Source: an uncultured Oscillospiraceae bacterium (GTDB taxonomy: Bacteria; Bacillota; Clostridia; Oscillospirales; Ruminococcaceae). From it: a stretch of DNA of 41,944 bases. Below, in pieces: positions 1 to 7,800 of the stretch. The DNA lies in NCBI GenBank assembly GCA_934481355.1, contig CAKSPH010000021.1, positions 1 to 41,944 on the forward strand, written 5' to 3'. Under the pieces are notes generated by a model. It searched no databases and was not told the DNA's origin. It saw nothing but the letters and a program-made list of their open reading frames with translations. The stretch's first letter is position 1; every line of letters starts with the position of its first letter. Position numbers and translations under genes: made by a program.

Positions 1-30
1 GATACGGCGGACGATTCCGGTAGCTTTCAT
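1..30 (-). CDS. spoVT: SpoVT/AbrB-like transition-state regulator, N-terminal 10 codons only
   Basis: The first ten codons of a minus-strand gene run off the left edge. They read MKATGIVRRI, which matches the start of SpoVT and closely resembles AbrB; these are swapped-hairpin AbrB-fold DNA-binding regulators of transition-state and sporulation genes. A strong GGAGGAATT ribosome-binding site lies just upstream at about 38-46. Only the N-terminus is visible, so the assignment rests on a ten-residue identity plus the good start signal. It could also be another short AbrB paralogue. Confidence 0.7.
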   Translation of the reverse strand, partial: MKATGIVRRI

Positions 31-236
31 ATATAAATTCCTCCGTTGTTTGAAAATAACAGCATTTCTGCCTGTGGAGGTATTGTCTGTCTTTTCCGTG
101 GAATTATTCATGTGGATTCGACAAAAATCTTCGGTTTTAGTATTGGCCACCTCTAAGGCAACACCGCACAAAGACCATATTTTGTATTTTGTACGCATCT
201 TGCTTGCATCTTTTTCGTTATATTGCACAATTCGTC

Positions 237-380
237 CTAGCAAGGCGTGGTCTCCCCCCGGTGGGGGAGGTGTCAACGCAATTTGACAGAGGGGCTAGTT
301 TGGCGCAAAAAAACAATATTGATTAACGGATTTGTTTCATGTTGCGCCAAACTAACGACAGACCAGCCTTGCGTCGCTAG
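237..380. repeat. Nested palindromic element
   Basis: Imperfect arms at 237-253 (CTAGCAAGGCGTGGTCT) and 360-380 (starting AGACCAGCCTTGC and ending CTAG) are inverted copies. Inside are three further stem-loops: CTCCCCC at 252-258 with GGGGGAG at 263-269, TGTCAA at 271-276 with TTGACA at 283-288, and the long palindrome at 296-354. This layered arrangement of hairpins is typical of REP/BIME-type intergenic repeats, which are common in Ruminococcaceae. Function is unknown. Confidence 0.5.
296..354. repeat. 59-bp palindrome with perfect 13-bp arms
   Basis: TAGTTTGGCGCAA at 296-308 is the exact reverse complement of TTGCGCCAAACTA at 342-354. Inside it AAACAA (312-317) can also pair with TTGTTT (332-337), so the whole unit could fold as one long hairpin. 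The loop is AT-rich. It is not followed by a T-run, so a terminator role is unlikely. Confidence 0.7.
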
Positions 381-418
381 TTGTTGACTTGAAAACGCTA
401 TCGCTTCCGTCAACAACT
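379..418. repeat. Hairpin with perfect 10-bp arms
   Basis: AGTTGTTGAC at 379-388 pairs exactly with GTCAACAACT at 409-418 around a 20-nt loop. Copies of CTAG lie next to each arm. It belongs to the string of palindromes between 237 and 523. Confidence 0.6.
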
Positions 419-446
419 CCTAGTTGTACAATCTGACGAAAAATCG

Positions 447-484
447 AGATTAGCCAATCAGCGAAGCGTATTATTGGCTAATCT
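447..484. repeat. Hairpin with perfect 12-bp arms
   Basis: AGATTAGCCAAT at 447-458 is the exact reverse complement of ATTGGCTAATCT at 473-484, with a 14-nt loop. It lies between the REP-like block and the Fic remnant and has no T-run beside it. Confidence 0.65.
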
Positions 485-490
485 ACCTGC

Positions 491-522
491 GCAATACACG
501 CACAATCTTTGTGCGGTATTGC
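491..522. repeat. Hairpin with 14-bp stem and one bulge
   Basis: GCAATACACGCACAA at 491-505 pairs with TTGTGCGGTATTGC at 509-522, leaving one bulged A and a three-base loop. The right arm overlaps the right copy of the 17-bp inverted repeat (507-523). The hairpin directly abuts the frame of the Fic remnant, which suggests the repeat inserted into or next to that gene. Confidence 0.6.
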
Positions 523-661
523 CCAAGAAAAAAGCCGCAAATCTTTTTGATAACAGGATCTCGACACACTCAAGGCGGGGAGCGTTTCTGCGCTTAAAGC
601 GATACACAAGTATCTTTTCGGGTATATCTACGACTTTGCCGGAAAGATACGAACAGTGAAC
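519..661 (+). pseudogene. Fic/DOC family protein, frameshifted N-terminal fragment
   Basis: The frame around 519-559 reads LPKKKAANLFDNR. After a frameshift near 554-560 the next frame reads DLDTLKAGSVSALKA and then IHKYLFGYIYDFAGKIRTVN up to about 661. This is the well-conserved helix region that precedes the catalytic loop in Fic-domain AMP-transferases. The HPFxxGNGR catalytic motif is absent because the sequence switches at about 655-662 to a transposase reading frame. The fragment is therefore a dead remnant with both a frameshift and a 3' truncation. The family call rests on the YDFAGKIRTVN block, which I regard as diagnostic; the exact 5' limit is uncertain because palindromic repeats lie immediately upstream. 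Confidence 0.65.
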
Positions 662-884
662 TGCGTCGGTAAGAGAGATCGAAAAATACTGCAAAACTGA
701 CATACGATATATGTGGTTATTGCAGGATAATCCGCCGCCAGGCCACACGACGATAGACAATTTCATGAATAAAACTATGCTTGAGAATATCGACAGGATA
801 TTTGCAGATGTCAACGAATACATATTTCAAAAGGAACAGGTGGATCTGAACCACGTTTACATTGACGGAACGCTCATAAGCCTT
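660..884 (+). pseudogene. IS1182-type transposase, internal fragment
   Basis: One open frame from 660 reads TASVREIEKYCKTDIRYMWL, then a stretch with DNPPPGHTTIDNF, and further on VDLNHVYIDGTLI. This is the region of IS1182-family (DDE) transposases from the REIEK/RYMWL block to the first catalytic aspartate in the VYIDGT motif. Both ends are missing: the 5' end is replaced by the Fic fragment, and the match stops at about 884, a dozen bases before the mrp stop codon. The glutamate and second aspartate of the DDE triad are absent, so it cannot be active. The orientation is convergent with mrp. Confidence 0.7.
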
Positions 885-895
885 GTCTCCCCTGC

Positions 896-1723
896 TCATT
901 TCGTGATAGCCTCTGCGGCGTCGGCAATCGGCTCTGCCTCCGGACAGTCGAATCCCTCGATACTGCCGTTGTCTACTCTTACGGCAAGCTCAGGATTTAT
1001 CGGGAGCTTTGCAAGAACCTTAAGCCCGAATTTCTGCGCGGTCTCGTCGATATGGCTCAGACCGAACACATTGATGTGCTTTCCGCAGTCAGGACATACG
1101 GCGTAGCTCATGTTTTCAACAAGACCTATCACCGGGATCTTCATCATTTCAGCCATCTTGACAGCCTTGCCGACTATCATGGAAACAAGCTCCTGCGGAG
1201 ATGTCACGACGATTATTCCGTCAAGCGGAATAGACTGGAAAACGGTCAGAGGGACATCGCCGGTTCCCGGAGGCATATCAACAAACATATAGTCTACGTC
1301 GCCCCATGCAACGTCAGTCCAGAACTGCTTTGCAGTACCCGCGATTATCGGACCGCGCCAGATCACAGGGTCAGTTTCATCAGGGAGAAGCAGATTCACT
1401 GACATCACCTTTATGCCTGTTTCTGTCAGCACCGGGAAAATTTCGTTTTCGTTTCCCTCAGCCTTTTCGTGCAGACCGAACGCCTGAGGAATTGAAGGAC
1501 CTGTGATATCTGCGTCAAGAACTGCTGTTCTATATCCTCTGCGGTTCATCAGGACTGCGGACATTGACGTTACCATGGATTTTCCAACGCCGCCCTTGCC
1601 GCTGACAACTCCGATGACCTTCTTTATATGGCTGTCCCTGTGCGGCTGTGCGACCATGCTCTCCTGTTTTCTCTCAGAGCAGCTTGCGGAACAGCTTCCG
1701 CAGTCGTGTGTGCATTCGCTCAT
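896..1723 (-). CDS. mrp: Mrp/NBP35-family iron-sulfur cluster carrier ATPase
   Basis: A cytoplasmic P-loop ATPase of the Mrp/ApbC/NBP35 family, which binds and transfers Fe-S clusters to apoproteins. From the chosen start the protein is 275 residues. An N-terminal cysteine cluster (C4, C8, C11, C15) resembles the NBP35 type. The deviant Walker A GKGGVGKS lies at residues 42-49, DADITGPS follows, and the bridging CPDC motif is at about 210-213. An ATG 18 bases further upstream is in frame, but AAAGGTG sits at the right distance from the start used here. It is the last gene of the long minus-strand operon, 19 bases after the preceding unknown gene. No terminator is visible downstream; the transposase remnant begins almost at once. 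Confidence 0.93.
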   Translation of the reverse strand: MSECTHDCGSCSASCSERKQESMVAQPHRDSHIKKVIGVVSGKGGVGKSMVTSMSAVLMNRRGYRTAVLDADITGPSIPQAFGLHEKAEGNENEIFPVLTETGIKVMSVNLLLPDETDPVIWRGPIIAGTAKQFWTDVAWGDVDYMFVDMPPGTGDVPLTVFQSIPLDGIIVVTSPQELVSMIVGKAVKMAEMMKIPVIGLVENMSYAVCPDCGKHINVFGLSHIDETAQKFGLKVLAKLPINPELAVRVDNGSIEGFDCPEAEPIADAAEAITK

Positions 1724-1742
1724 CTTATTATCACCTTTCACA

Positions 1743-2513
1743 TTATTTTATCGGGAAATTCACTGCGTACATAGTCATAAGACGGATTCCGCATACAAGT
1801 CGGTCGGAGAGCGTCACATAATCCCTGGAGCGGTCGTGGCTCTGTGCAGCCGCAGCGCCTGTATCGTTCCAGCTTCCCATTGCGCCGAATACGTCCGCCA
1901 TGTCGGAAGCAACATAGAATTTCATCATGTCCTCGGGGATCTGCGGAGGAACTGCGCCAGGCTTGAATTCCGGGATCTCATCTCCGGAAAGGATCCCAGC
2001 CGCCTTTTTAAAGGTCCTGGCGAACTTCTCTTCGCCCAGTTCCTCAGCAAGCTTCCCGATATCTGTCAGCGTAGCTATCATGAGTGATGTTTCGTTGCGG
2101 AAATCCGGATCGTTCTCAGGGGCTCCCTCCGCGACGGTCTCAGTGTAAACTGTTGACCACAAGCTTGTTTCGTTGCTGAATGTCCAGTGCGGGACAAAGC
2201 GTGTAACTGTATTATCAGCGTAGCGCACGAATATTGTTGTAGCCGCATGATTTACATATCCAAGCTGCTGGCGCGCAACCTTCATTCCCATTATCATGAA
2301 GATGTTCTCCACGCCCTCCTTTTTCAGGTGAGCGAACCAGTCAGCCGGATCCTTTGCGCGGAACAGCGGTCCGCCCTCTTTCCTGCGGTCGCAGAAGTTA
2401 AAGGTGATGCTTCCCTCATACTTCAGCGGAGTGAATTCGTAGTCGGTACCGTTTTTAAGTGCTGTTCTTGCAGCCGCAACAATGCGGCAGATCTGTGAAA
2501 CTTCTCCGTTCAT
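1743..2513 (-). CDS. Conserved-looking protein of unknown function, 256 aa
   Basis: I do not recognise this family. The protein is soluble, with no signal peptide or membrane segment, and is mixed alpha/beta in composition. It has an aromatic-rich central part (residues about 55-135, including NIFMIMGMKVARQQLGY and FVPHWTFSNETSLW) and an acidic, proline-containing stretch near 175-195. The start is supported by AAGGAG seven bases upstream. It lies between deoB (10-base gap) and mrp (19-base gap), so it is co-transcribed with them. Codon use looks the same as its neighbours. No catalytic motif could be picked out. Confidence 0.85.
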   Translation of the reverse strand: MNGEVSQICRIVAAARTALKNGTDYEFTPLKYEGSITFNFCDRRKEGGPLFRAKDPADWFAHLKKEGVENIFMIMGMKVARQQLGYVNHAATTIFVRYADNTVTRFVPHWTFSNETSLWSTVYTETVAEGAPENDPDFRNETSLMIATLTDIGKLAEELGEEKFARTFKKAAGILSGDEIPEFKPGAVPPQIPEDMMKFYVASDMADVFGAMGSWNDTGAAAAQSHDRSRDYVTLSDRLVCGIRLMTMYAVNFPIK

Positions 2514-2523
2514 ATTATGCTCC

Positions 2524-3687
2524 TTAGTAAGTTATTTTATTTGCAAAGCTTTCGCCGTCCAGCTTCCCCTCTGCCCCGAGGAGTTCAAGGACAGTCGCTC
2601 CGATGTCACCGAAGCAGGCTCTTGTGCCCAGATTGCCGGGTTTTATTCCGTCGCCGGATATCAGAACCGGAATGCACTCGCGGGTATGGTCGGTTCCCGT
2701 GTAGCAGGGGTCGCAGCCATGATCCGCCGTGATGAACAGTACATCGTCCGGCAGCATTTTTTCAAGGAATGTCCCAAGCCATACGTCGAATTCACTTAGC
2801 GCCATCGCGTAGCCCTCCGGATCGCGTCGGTGTCCGAAACTCATATCGAAATCAACGAGGTTAGTGAAGCACAGCCCATGGAACGGAATACCCTGGAAAC
2901 TTGCGGTATGGCTCATATCGCAGAGATTTCCTATGTCGCGGACATACTTTGTAAGACCCTTCCCCGCAAAAATGTCGTAAATCTTTCCGACGCCGATCAC
3001 GTCATATCCCTGCCGGGAAAGGCAGTCAAGCATGGTGTCCCTCGGCGGAACAAGCGAGAAATCATGTCTGCGGGGAGTTCTTGTAAACGGATATTCCCCT
3101 TCAAACGGGCGCGCAATGACTCTTCCCACCGCGTATTTACCAGTGAGTATCTCACGCGCCATGCGGCAGTATTCGTACAGCTTTTCCGGCGGTACTACTG
3201 ATTCATGAGCCGCTATCTGAAATACGCTGTCGGCGGAGGTATACACTATCAGGTCTCCGGTTCTGAGGTGCTCCCCGCCGTAATCCGCGATGACCTTTGT
3301 TCCGCTGTACGGCTTATTGCAGAGCACTCCCCTGCCGGTCGCAGCCTTGAATTTATCGATGACCTCCTGCGGAAAACCTTCCGGGAATGTAGGGAACGGC
3401 TTTTCGGAAACCAGACCTGAAATCTCCCAGTGTCCGGTGGTCGTGTCCTTACCCTTTGAGCGCTCGGATATCTTCAGATACGCTCCGGCAGGCTCGTGAA
3501 CCTTTTCACCTGCGGAAACTCCGTCGATGTTGAACAGACCGAGCTTCTGCATATTGGGAACGCATAGCTTTCCCGTCCTTGCACAGGAGCTCAGGGTGTT
3601 TGCACCTGTATCCCCGAAATCCGCAGCGTCCGGCGCTGCGCCTACTCCAAAGCTGTCAAGTACGATAATAAAAACACGTTTTGCCAT
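2524..3687 (-). CDS. deoB: Phosphopentomutase DeoB
   Basis: Interconverts ribose-1-phosphate (or deoxyribose-1-phosphate) with the 5-phosphate in nucleoside salvage; cytoplasmic, metal-dependent, alkaline-phosphatase superfamily. At 387 residues it has the normal family length. The N-terminus FIIVLDSFGVGAAPDA carries the first metal aspartate, DTTTGHWE holds the threonine that is phosphorylated, and FITADHGCDP with TDHTRE near residue 320-340 supplies further metal ligands. GAGGTGATATT precedes the ATG. No purine nucleoside phosphorylase or deoC is adjacent, so the usual deo operon is broken up here. Confidence 0.96.
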   Translation of the reverse strand: MAKRVFIIVLDSFGVGAAPDAADFGDTGANTLSSCARTGKLCVPNMQKLGLFNIDGVSAGEKVHEPAGAYLKISERSKGKDTTTGHWEISGLVSEKPFPTFPEGFPQEVIDKFKAATGRGVLCNKPYSGTKVIADYGGEHLRTGDLIVYTSADSVFQIAAHESVVPPEKLYEYCRMAREILTGKYAVGRVIARPFEGEYPFTRTPRRHDFSLVPPRDTMLDCLSRQGYDVIGVGKIYDIFAGKGLTKYVRDIGNLCDMSHTASFQGIPFHGLCFTNLVDFDMSFGHRRDPEGYAMALSEFDVWLGTFLEKMLPDDVLFITADHGCDPCYTGTDHTRECIPVLISGDGIKPGNLGTRACFGDIGATVLELLGAEGKLDGESFANKITY

Positions 3688-3736
3688 AATATCACCTCAT
3701 CAGTTTCAAGCAGCCTGACGCTTATACTTCAGCGAG

Positions 3737-4480
3737 TCAGTTATCCTGCTCGCGGGACGGCAGGGGAAGCGGCGCTCCCATGCCTTCATATACCTCCAGT
3801 TCAGTGCCCGGGGCGACAATGACCATTCCGCCCCAGCTAAAGCGGATATTCAGCGAATTAACGCCGCTGTTACATATTATCCCGAGAAACTCTCCCGGCA
3901 TGGAATGCTCCGAATGCGAGATGAACTGGATATTTCCATACTTGTACGGAATGAACTCCACGACATAATTCAGCGAAGCGACAAGGGTGGTGAAGTCGTA
4001 ATCAAAATCCGTTATCCTGCCGAAAAACTCGGTTGCTCCGTCAGTGCCGCGGTACAAGCCGCATTCAAAGTAAAAGTCATGCTGATCGGTAAACTCAATG
4101 TACAGTGAATTGTCACTGAGCCTGTCATACAGCTCTTTTTTCATGTCAGTCAGCTCTGAGGAAAGCTTTCTGTAATGTGCAGCTACCTGTTCCATGGCTT
4201 CTTCTATTCCATGGTATTCCGCGAATTTCTCAAAGAGCCACATAGACCGCATCGGGTCATAGCACTCGCAGTACATATCAATTATCTTAACATGATACTC
4301 GGAGTTCAGCGTATGAAGTATAAATTCCTCTTCATCGGCGGAGTATTCCGCTTCCTCTATGAGGGATGTGTGTATCTCCGTACCATCAGTGCACAGCGGG
4401 CTTATGTGACCGTATACTATTCCGCACGCCACATATCCCGAGCCGTCATAGCTGATATACCATTTATCAAGAACGATCAT
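3737..4480 (-). CDS. Protein of unknown function, 247 aa, acidic
   Basis: I cannot assign a family. The protein is strongly acidic and rich in tyrosine and phenylalanine. The N-terminal half (MIVLDKWYISYDGSGYVACG, then acidic EEAEYSADEEEF) and the C-terminal half (FYFECGLYRGTD, then GRITDFDYDF) look beta-rich. No membrane segment or signal peptide is seen. A strong GGAGGAACG precedes the ATG. It lies 19 bases after the GH3 stop and about 50 bases before deoB, so it is probably in the same operon. Its role may be unrelated to either neighbour. Confidence 0.85.
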   Translation of the reverse strand: MIVLDKWYISYDGSGYVACGIVYGHISPLCTDGTEIHTSLIEEAEYSADEEEFILHTLNSEYHVKIIDMYCECYDPMRSMWLFEKFAEYHGIEEAMEQVAAHYRKLSSELTDMKKELYDRLSDNSLYIEFTDQHDFYFECGLYRGTDGATEFFGRITDFDYDFTTLVASLNYVVEFIPYKYGNIQFISHSEHSMPGEFLGIICNSGVNSLNIRFSWGGMVIVAPGTELEVYEGMGAPLPLPSREQDN

Positions 4481-4499
4481 CGTTCCTCCTTGGGAGCGC

Positions 4500-7283
4500 T
4501 CAGCTAAAGCTGAAGCTCCTGAGCGACAGCATTCCGCTGACAGTGAAGCGGAGCGAGAATGTTCCGTCTATCTTCTCCGCAGTGGGAGCAGAAACAGTCA
4601 CGAACTCCGTAAGGCTCGCAGTGGGAGGTATTTCCACCTCGGCGACTGATTTTCCATTTTCGGCGCACACTATCGTGAGCTTTACGGAAGATCCCGGATT
4701 CGAAGCGGTAATTCTGACTGAATTGTATGCCCTCAGCCGGCAGTGTTCAAAAGTGATGCTGCTCTGCCAGTCGTTTATCAGAGCATATTCGTTAAGGTCG
4801 GCGTCCGCGTCAAATTTCACACCGACATAATCCAGCGCCGTTGTTGCGGGAACCTCTCCGGATACCTCCGCGCCCTCGTATTCCGTGCCGTTTACCTGAA
4901 TATCCAGCGTCCTGCGGATATCCGCGGACGAAGCTCCTGCCATCAGCGTATATTCGCCGCTGTAAAGCTCGAATTTACCGGAAGCGTCATTCCAGAATCG
5001 AAGGTCGTCGGTGTTGAAGCTGAGCGTTACCGTGACGTTTTTCCCGTGGGGGACGAATACCCGGCTGAACGCCTTTAGCGCCTTTTTAGGAGCGGTAAGC
5101 GGGAGCTTCGGCGAGGAAACATAAAGCTGAACCACCTCGTCGCTGTCCATTCTGCCTACGTTTTCGAGCTGGAACGTTACCGTGATATCTTCGCCGGCAC
5201 CGTAGGACGTTTTATCGGATTTGAGCGCTGTGTACCGGAATGCCGTGTAAGTCATTCCATGCCCGAACGGGAACAGCGGGTCGCCATCATAATACAGATA
5301 TGTAGAACGTGTGCGAATTATATTGTAGTCCTCTATATCGCAAAGTTCGTCCGTAGATTTGTACCAAGTCATCGGACAGCGTCCCGCCGGGGAAATATCC
5401 CCGAACAATGTTTCGGAAACCGCAGTGCCCATCGCAGGTCCTGCGTGGGATATATGCATTACAGTGGCTGCATGGCAGTCAAGCTGATATGGATAGCCAG
5501 AAACAAGGAACAGCACAGCATTCGGATTCACACCGAGAACAGCGTCAAGATTCTTCTGCTGCTTTTCAGGCAGGCGGAGGTGTTTCCTGTCGATGGTCTC
5601 GCGCGCGTTTATCATGGGATTATTCCCGCAGAATATGACGGCCTGATGGGCTTCGGTGGCAGTTCTTCTTGCACGCTCGGTTCCATCGGAGAATATCTCG
5701 ATATTGAATAAGGAGTTCCTGGGGGCCCGCAGCGCCGCAGATACGGTTATCTCCTCGTCACTGATATACAGGAATCTCTTCTGCCAGTTTTTAAAGCGAC
5801 AGTCCCTGCCGTTCCGGTCGAGGTAGAAAAGCTCATGGACGAACCACCCGAAGGGCTGGTCGGCTGTGCACTTCATAACGCCGCAGTCAGTCATGAATTT
5901 GTTGTTGTAGTTCGATTTGAGGGAAACAGCGCCGTCACCCCATTCAAAAAGCTCAAAAAGGCAGGTTTCGTTGATCAGCGGAGAATCGCAGCGAATGCTG
6001 CCGTCATCGGATACGGAGAAATAGAAGCCGTTTGCTGCATTCCGGAGCGCGATTATGTCGTTTCCACTGTCGAAAACAAGATTCTCTCTGCCAAGCTCTG
6101 CGGTCAGCACGTCAAGTATCGTGTTGGATTTAGGCGAAAGTCCAGTGTACCAGTCGCGGAAAATCATATCAGCGTGATAGCCTACAACCGCTAATTTATC
6201 CTTTGCCAGCGGGAGCACTCCGCGGCTGTTGCGGAGCAGTATAACTGATTTCTCAGCGGCAGTCCGGGCTGCTTTCGCGTGCTCATCGCAGCAGAGCAGC
6301 TTCTCTGAATATGTGAACAGCTTGATGTCATCAAATTCGCCCAGCATAAAGCGTGCTTTAAGCGCTCCGAAAATTGCACGGTCGATGTTTTCTTCCGTGA
6401 TAAGTCCTTTTTCGAGGCCATCGCGCGCCGCCGTCCGGACCGCTTCTTCATTGTCAGTCATTATATCCGCGCCGTTATGATTGTAAATCTTGGCAAGAGC
6501 CTCAGTATGGTTCTTGTCACGGCGGTGATACTGCACATTCTGAATAAAATCCCCGCCGTCGGTTACAGCAAACAGAAGCCCCCACTGTTCACGGCAGAAT
6601 CTCTGGAGCTCCGCGGAGCATATCTGCTCTACTCCGTTTATCTCGTTATAGCTGGTCATCAGGCTTCCGGCTCTGCCATCGCGTACAGGCTTCTCGAACG
6701 CCCGGAGATAGTATTCATGCTTCAAGCGGTCAGGAATATTCGCGTTGCAGTTTGTGCGGGTATCCTCGTTATTATCCGCATAAAAATGCTTCAGCGTCGG
6801 AATAACGCGGCGGTATTTTTCATCAGTTCCAGCCATTCCAAGAGTGTATGCCGACGCCATGTTTGCGGTAAGGCAGGGGTCTTCCCCGTAGCCCTCCTCG
6901 GTACGCCCCCAGCGGGGGTCGCGCTCGAGGTCAACGGTCGGTCCCCATACACACAGCGAGGCTCTCCCCTTATCCTTGTAGATCCGCGTTTCGATTCCTG
7001 TAATCTCGCCCATGTGCGACATTACGTCCGTATCAAATGTCGCAGCAAGTCCGAAAGGCTCCGGAAATACAGTGGCAGGGGCTTCGCCGTTCTTATCATC
7101 GCGGCATACAAGCCCTCTGGCTACCTCTGCGCCTATCCAGAACTCCCCGATGCCAAGGCGGGGAATCTCGTTCATGTGCGTTGTAAGCAGACCGAGCTTC
7201 TCGTCAAGGGTAAGTTCGTCCAGAAGCGCCTTTGTGCGCTCGTCAAAACTGAGCGTCCTGTTGAGAAATCTATGTTCCGGCAT
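4500..7283 (-). CDS. Glycoside hydrolase family 3 enzyme with inserted and C-terminal beta domains
   Basis: A probable beta-glucosidase or beta-xylosidase of about 927 residues. The GH3 N-terminal barrel carries KHFYADNNED (K165-H166) and the nucleophile motif VTDGGD with D242. The GH3 C-terminal domain is split by an insertion of about 100 residues (roughly 405-510) that contains three F/Y-x-S/I-x-D/N-type beta repeats resembling a fascin-like or ricin-like trefoil. An FnIII-like domain follows (about 695-790). The last 110 residues form a beta-rich module like a CBM6-type sugar-binding domain. No signal peptide is seen, so the enzyme is probably intracellular and acts on imported oligosaccharides. 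The ATG used here has GGAGGGGGAGC directly upstream; an in-frame TTG 15 bases earlier is less likely. Confidence 0.93.
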   Translation of the reverse strand: MPEHRFLNRTLSFDERTKALLDELTLDEKLGLLTTHMNEIPRLGIGEFWIGAEVARGLVCRDDKNGEAPATVFPEPFGLAATFDTDVMSHMGEITGIETRIYKDKGRASLCVWGPTVDLERDPRWGRTEEGYGEDPCLTANMASAYTLGMAGTDEKYRRVIPTLKHFYADNNEDTRTNCNANIPDRLKHEYYLRAFEKPVRDGRAGSLMTSYNEINGVEQICSAELQRFCREQWGLLFAVTDGGDFIQNVQYHRRDKNHTEALAKIYNHNGADIMTDNEEAVRTAARDGLEKGLITEENIDRAIFGALKARFMLGEFDDIKLFTYSEKLLCCDEHAKAARTAAEKSVILLRNSRGVLPLAKDKLAVVGYHADMIFRDWYTGLSPKSNTILDVLTAELGRENLVFDSGNDIIALRNAANGFYFSVSDDGSIRCDSPLINETCLFELFEWGDGAVSLKSNYNNKFMTDCGVMKCTADQPFGWFVHELFYLDRNGRDCRFKNWQKRFLYISDEEITVSAALRAPRNSLFNIEIFSDGTERARRTATEAHQAVIFCGNNPMINARETIDRKHLRLPEKQQKNLDAVLGVNPNAVLFLVSGYPYQLDCHAATVMHISHAGPAMGTAVSETLFGDISPAGRCPMTWYKSTDELCDIEDYNIIRTRSTYLYYDGDPLFPFGHGMTYTAFRYTALKSDKTSYGAGEDITVTFQLENVGRMDSDEVVQLYVSSPKLPLTAPKKALKAFSRVFVPHGKNVTVTLSFNTDDLRFWNDASGKFELYSGEYTLMAGASSADIRRTLDIQVNGTEYEGAEVSGEVPATTALDYVGVKFDADADLNEYALINDWQSSITFEHCRLRAYNSVRITASNPGSSVKLTIVCAENGKSVAEVEIPPTASLTEFVTVSAPTAEKIDGTFSLRFTVSGMLSLRSFSFS

Positions 7284-7302
7284 ATGCTCCCCCTCCAATC
7301 TT

Positions 7303-7788
7303 TTATTTCTTGTTTTCTTCCTTTACTCGCTTTTTCTTTGCGATTTCAGAGTAAATGAAAATATCCCGTGAGCGAGTGATATTGAAGCTGTTTTTCCTTA
7401 TGTAGTCGTTGGCTGTGAGCTGGTTCCTTGCAGTTTTCATGCGTGATTTCATCACAAGGCATACAATAAGCGCAATGATAAGACCTGCAATAAACGAAAA
7501 CAGGATCATTTTTAAAACGTCCTGTGTGGTAAGCGTCGCTGCGGCTTCGTCGGCTGATGTTTCTGATTCGGCTTCGTACGTGAACTGCTCCGCGTTATCC
7601 GAGAGATACAGCTTTTCAGCTTTCTTTACGGAAGGAACCATCACCGGGAGATCTGCGGAAACGTTTTCTTCTATGTACTCTACTATAGGAGCCTCAGCTT
7701 CATAGTTAGAGAGCGGTGCCGCCTGAACGGAAGCTGTCAGGCATATTGCAGCAAATCCGGCTGCGAGAACAGATGTTATTCTTTTCAT
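7303..7788 (-). CDS. TPM-tail membrane protein lacking the TPM domain
   Basis: A 161-residue single-pass membrane protein. It starts with a clear signal peptide (MKRITSVLAAGFAAICLTAS, Ala-rich cleavage near residue 24), followed by an acidic extracytoplasmic stretch. One membrane helix at about 94-113 comes next (ILFSFIAGLIIALIVCLVM). The cytoplasmic tail includes ANDYIRKNSFNITRSRDIFIYSE. From memory, this helix-plus-tail closely resembles the C-terminus of Firmicute YgcG-like proteins with a TPM phosphatase-like domain, but the roughly 130-residue TPM domain is missing. AAGGAGG precedes the ATG. It follows the zinc-ribbon membrane gene by 12 bases, the partner often seen beside full-length TPM proteins. 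Confidence 0.8.
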   Translation of the reverse strand: MKRITSVLAAGFAAICLTASVQAAPLSNYEAEAPIVEYIEENVSADLPVMVPSVKKAEKLYLSDNAEQFTYEAESETSADEAAATLTTQDVLKMILFSFIAGLIIALIVCLVMKSRMKTARNQLTANDYIRKNSFNITRSRDIFIYSEIAKKKRVKEENKK

Positions 7789-7800
7789 GCAGACCCCTCC

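Larger units (their letters stand above)
157..523. repeat. Region bounded by a 17-bp inverted repeat (16/17 match)
   Basis: GGCAACACCGCACAAAG at 157-173 is the reverse complement, with one mismatch, of CTTTGTGCGGTATTGCC at 507-523. Both copies have a GCAATA-type motif on their inner or outer side, so they look like two members of one repeat family in opposite orientation. No gene is visible between them; the interval is filled with smaller palindromes listed separately. It may be a MITE-like or REP-like insertion. No transposase belonging to it can be seen. Confidence 0.55.

Noticed and set aside
31..160. A possible sigma-H promoter before the SpoVT-like gene
   Set aside because: A weak GAAGATTTT and GAAT pattern was seen on the minus strand, but it misses key consensus positions, so it was not called.
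458..823. A 121-codon minus-strand frame across the scar region
   Set aside because: It runs antisense through both the Fic and transposase fragments and resembles nothing known.
6477..7358. A 293-codon open frame on the plus strand
   Set aside because: It is antisense to the GH3 catalytic domain, shows no family motif and lacks a start signal.
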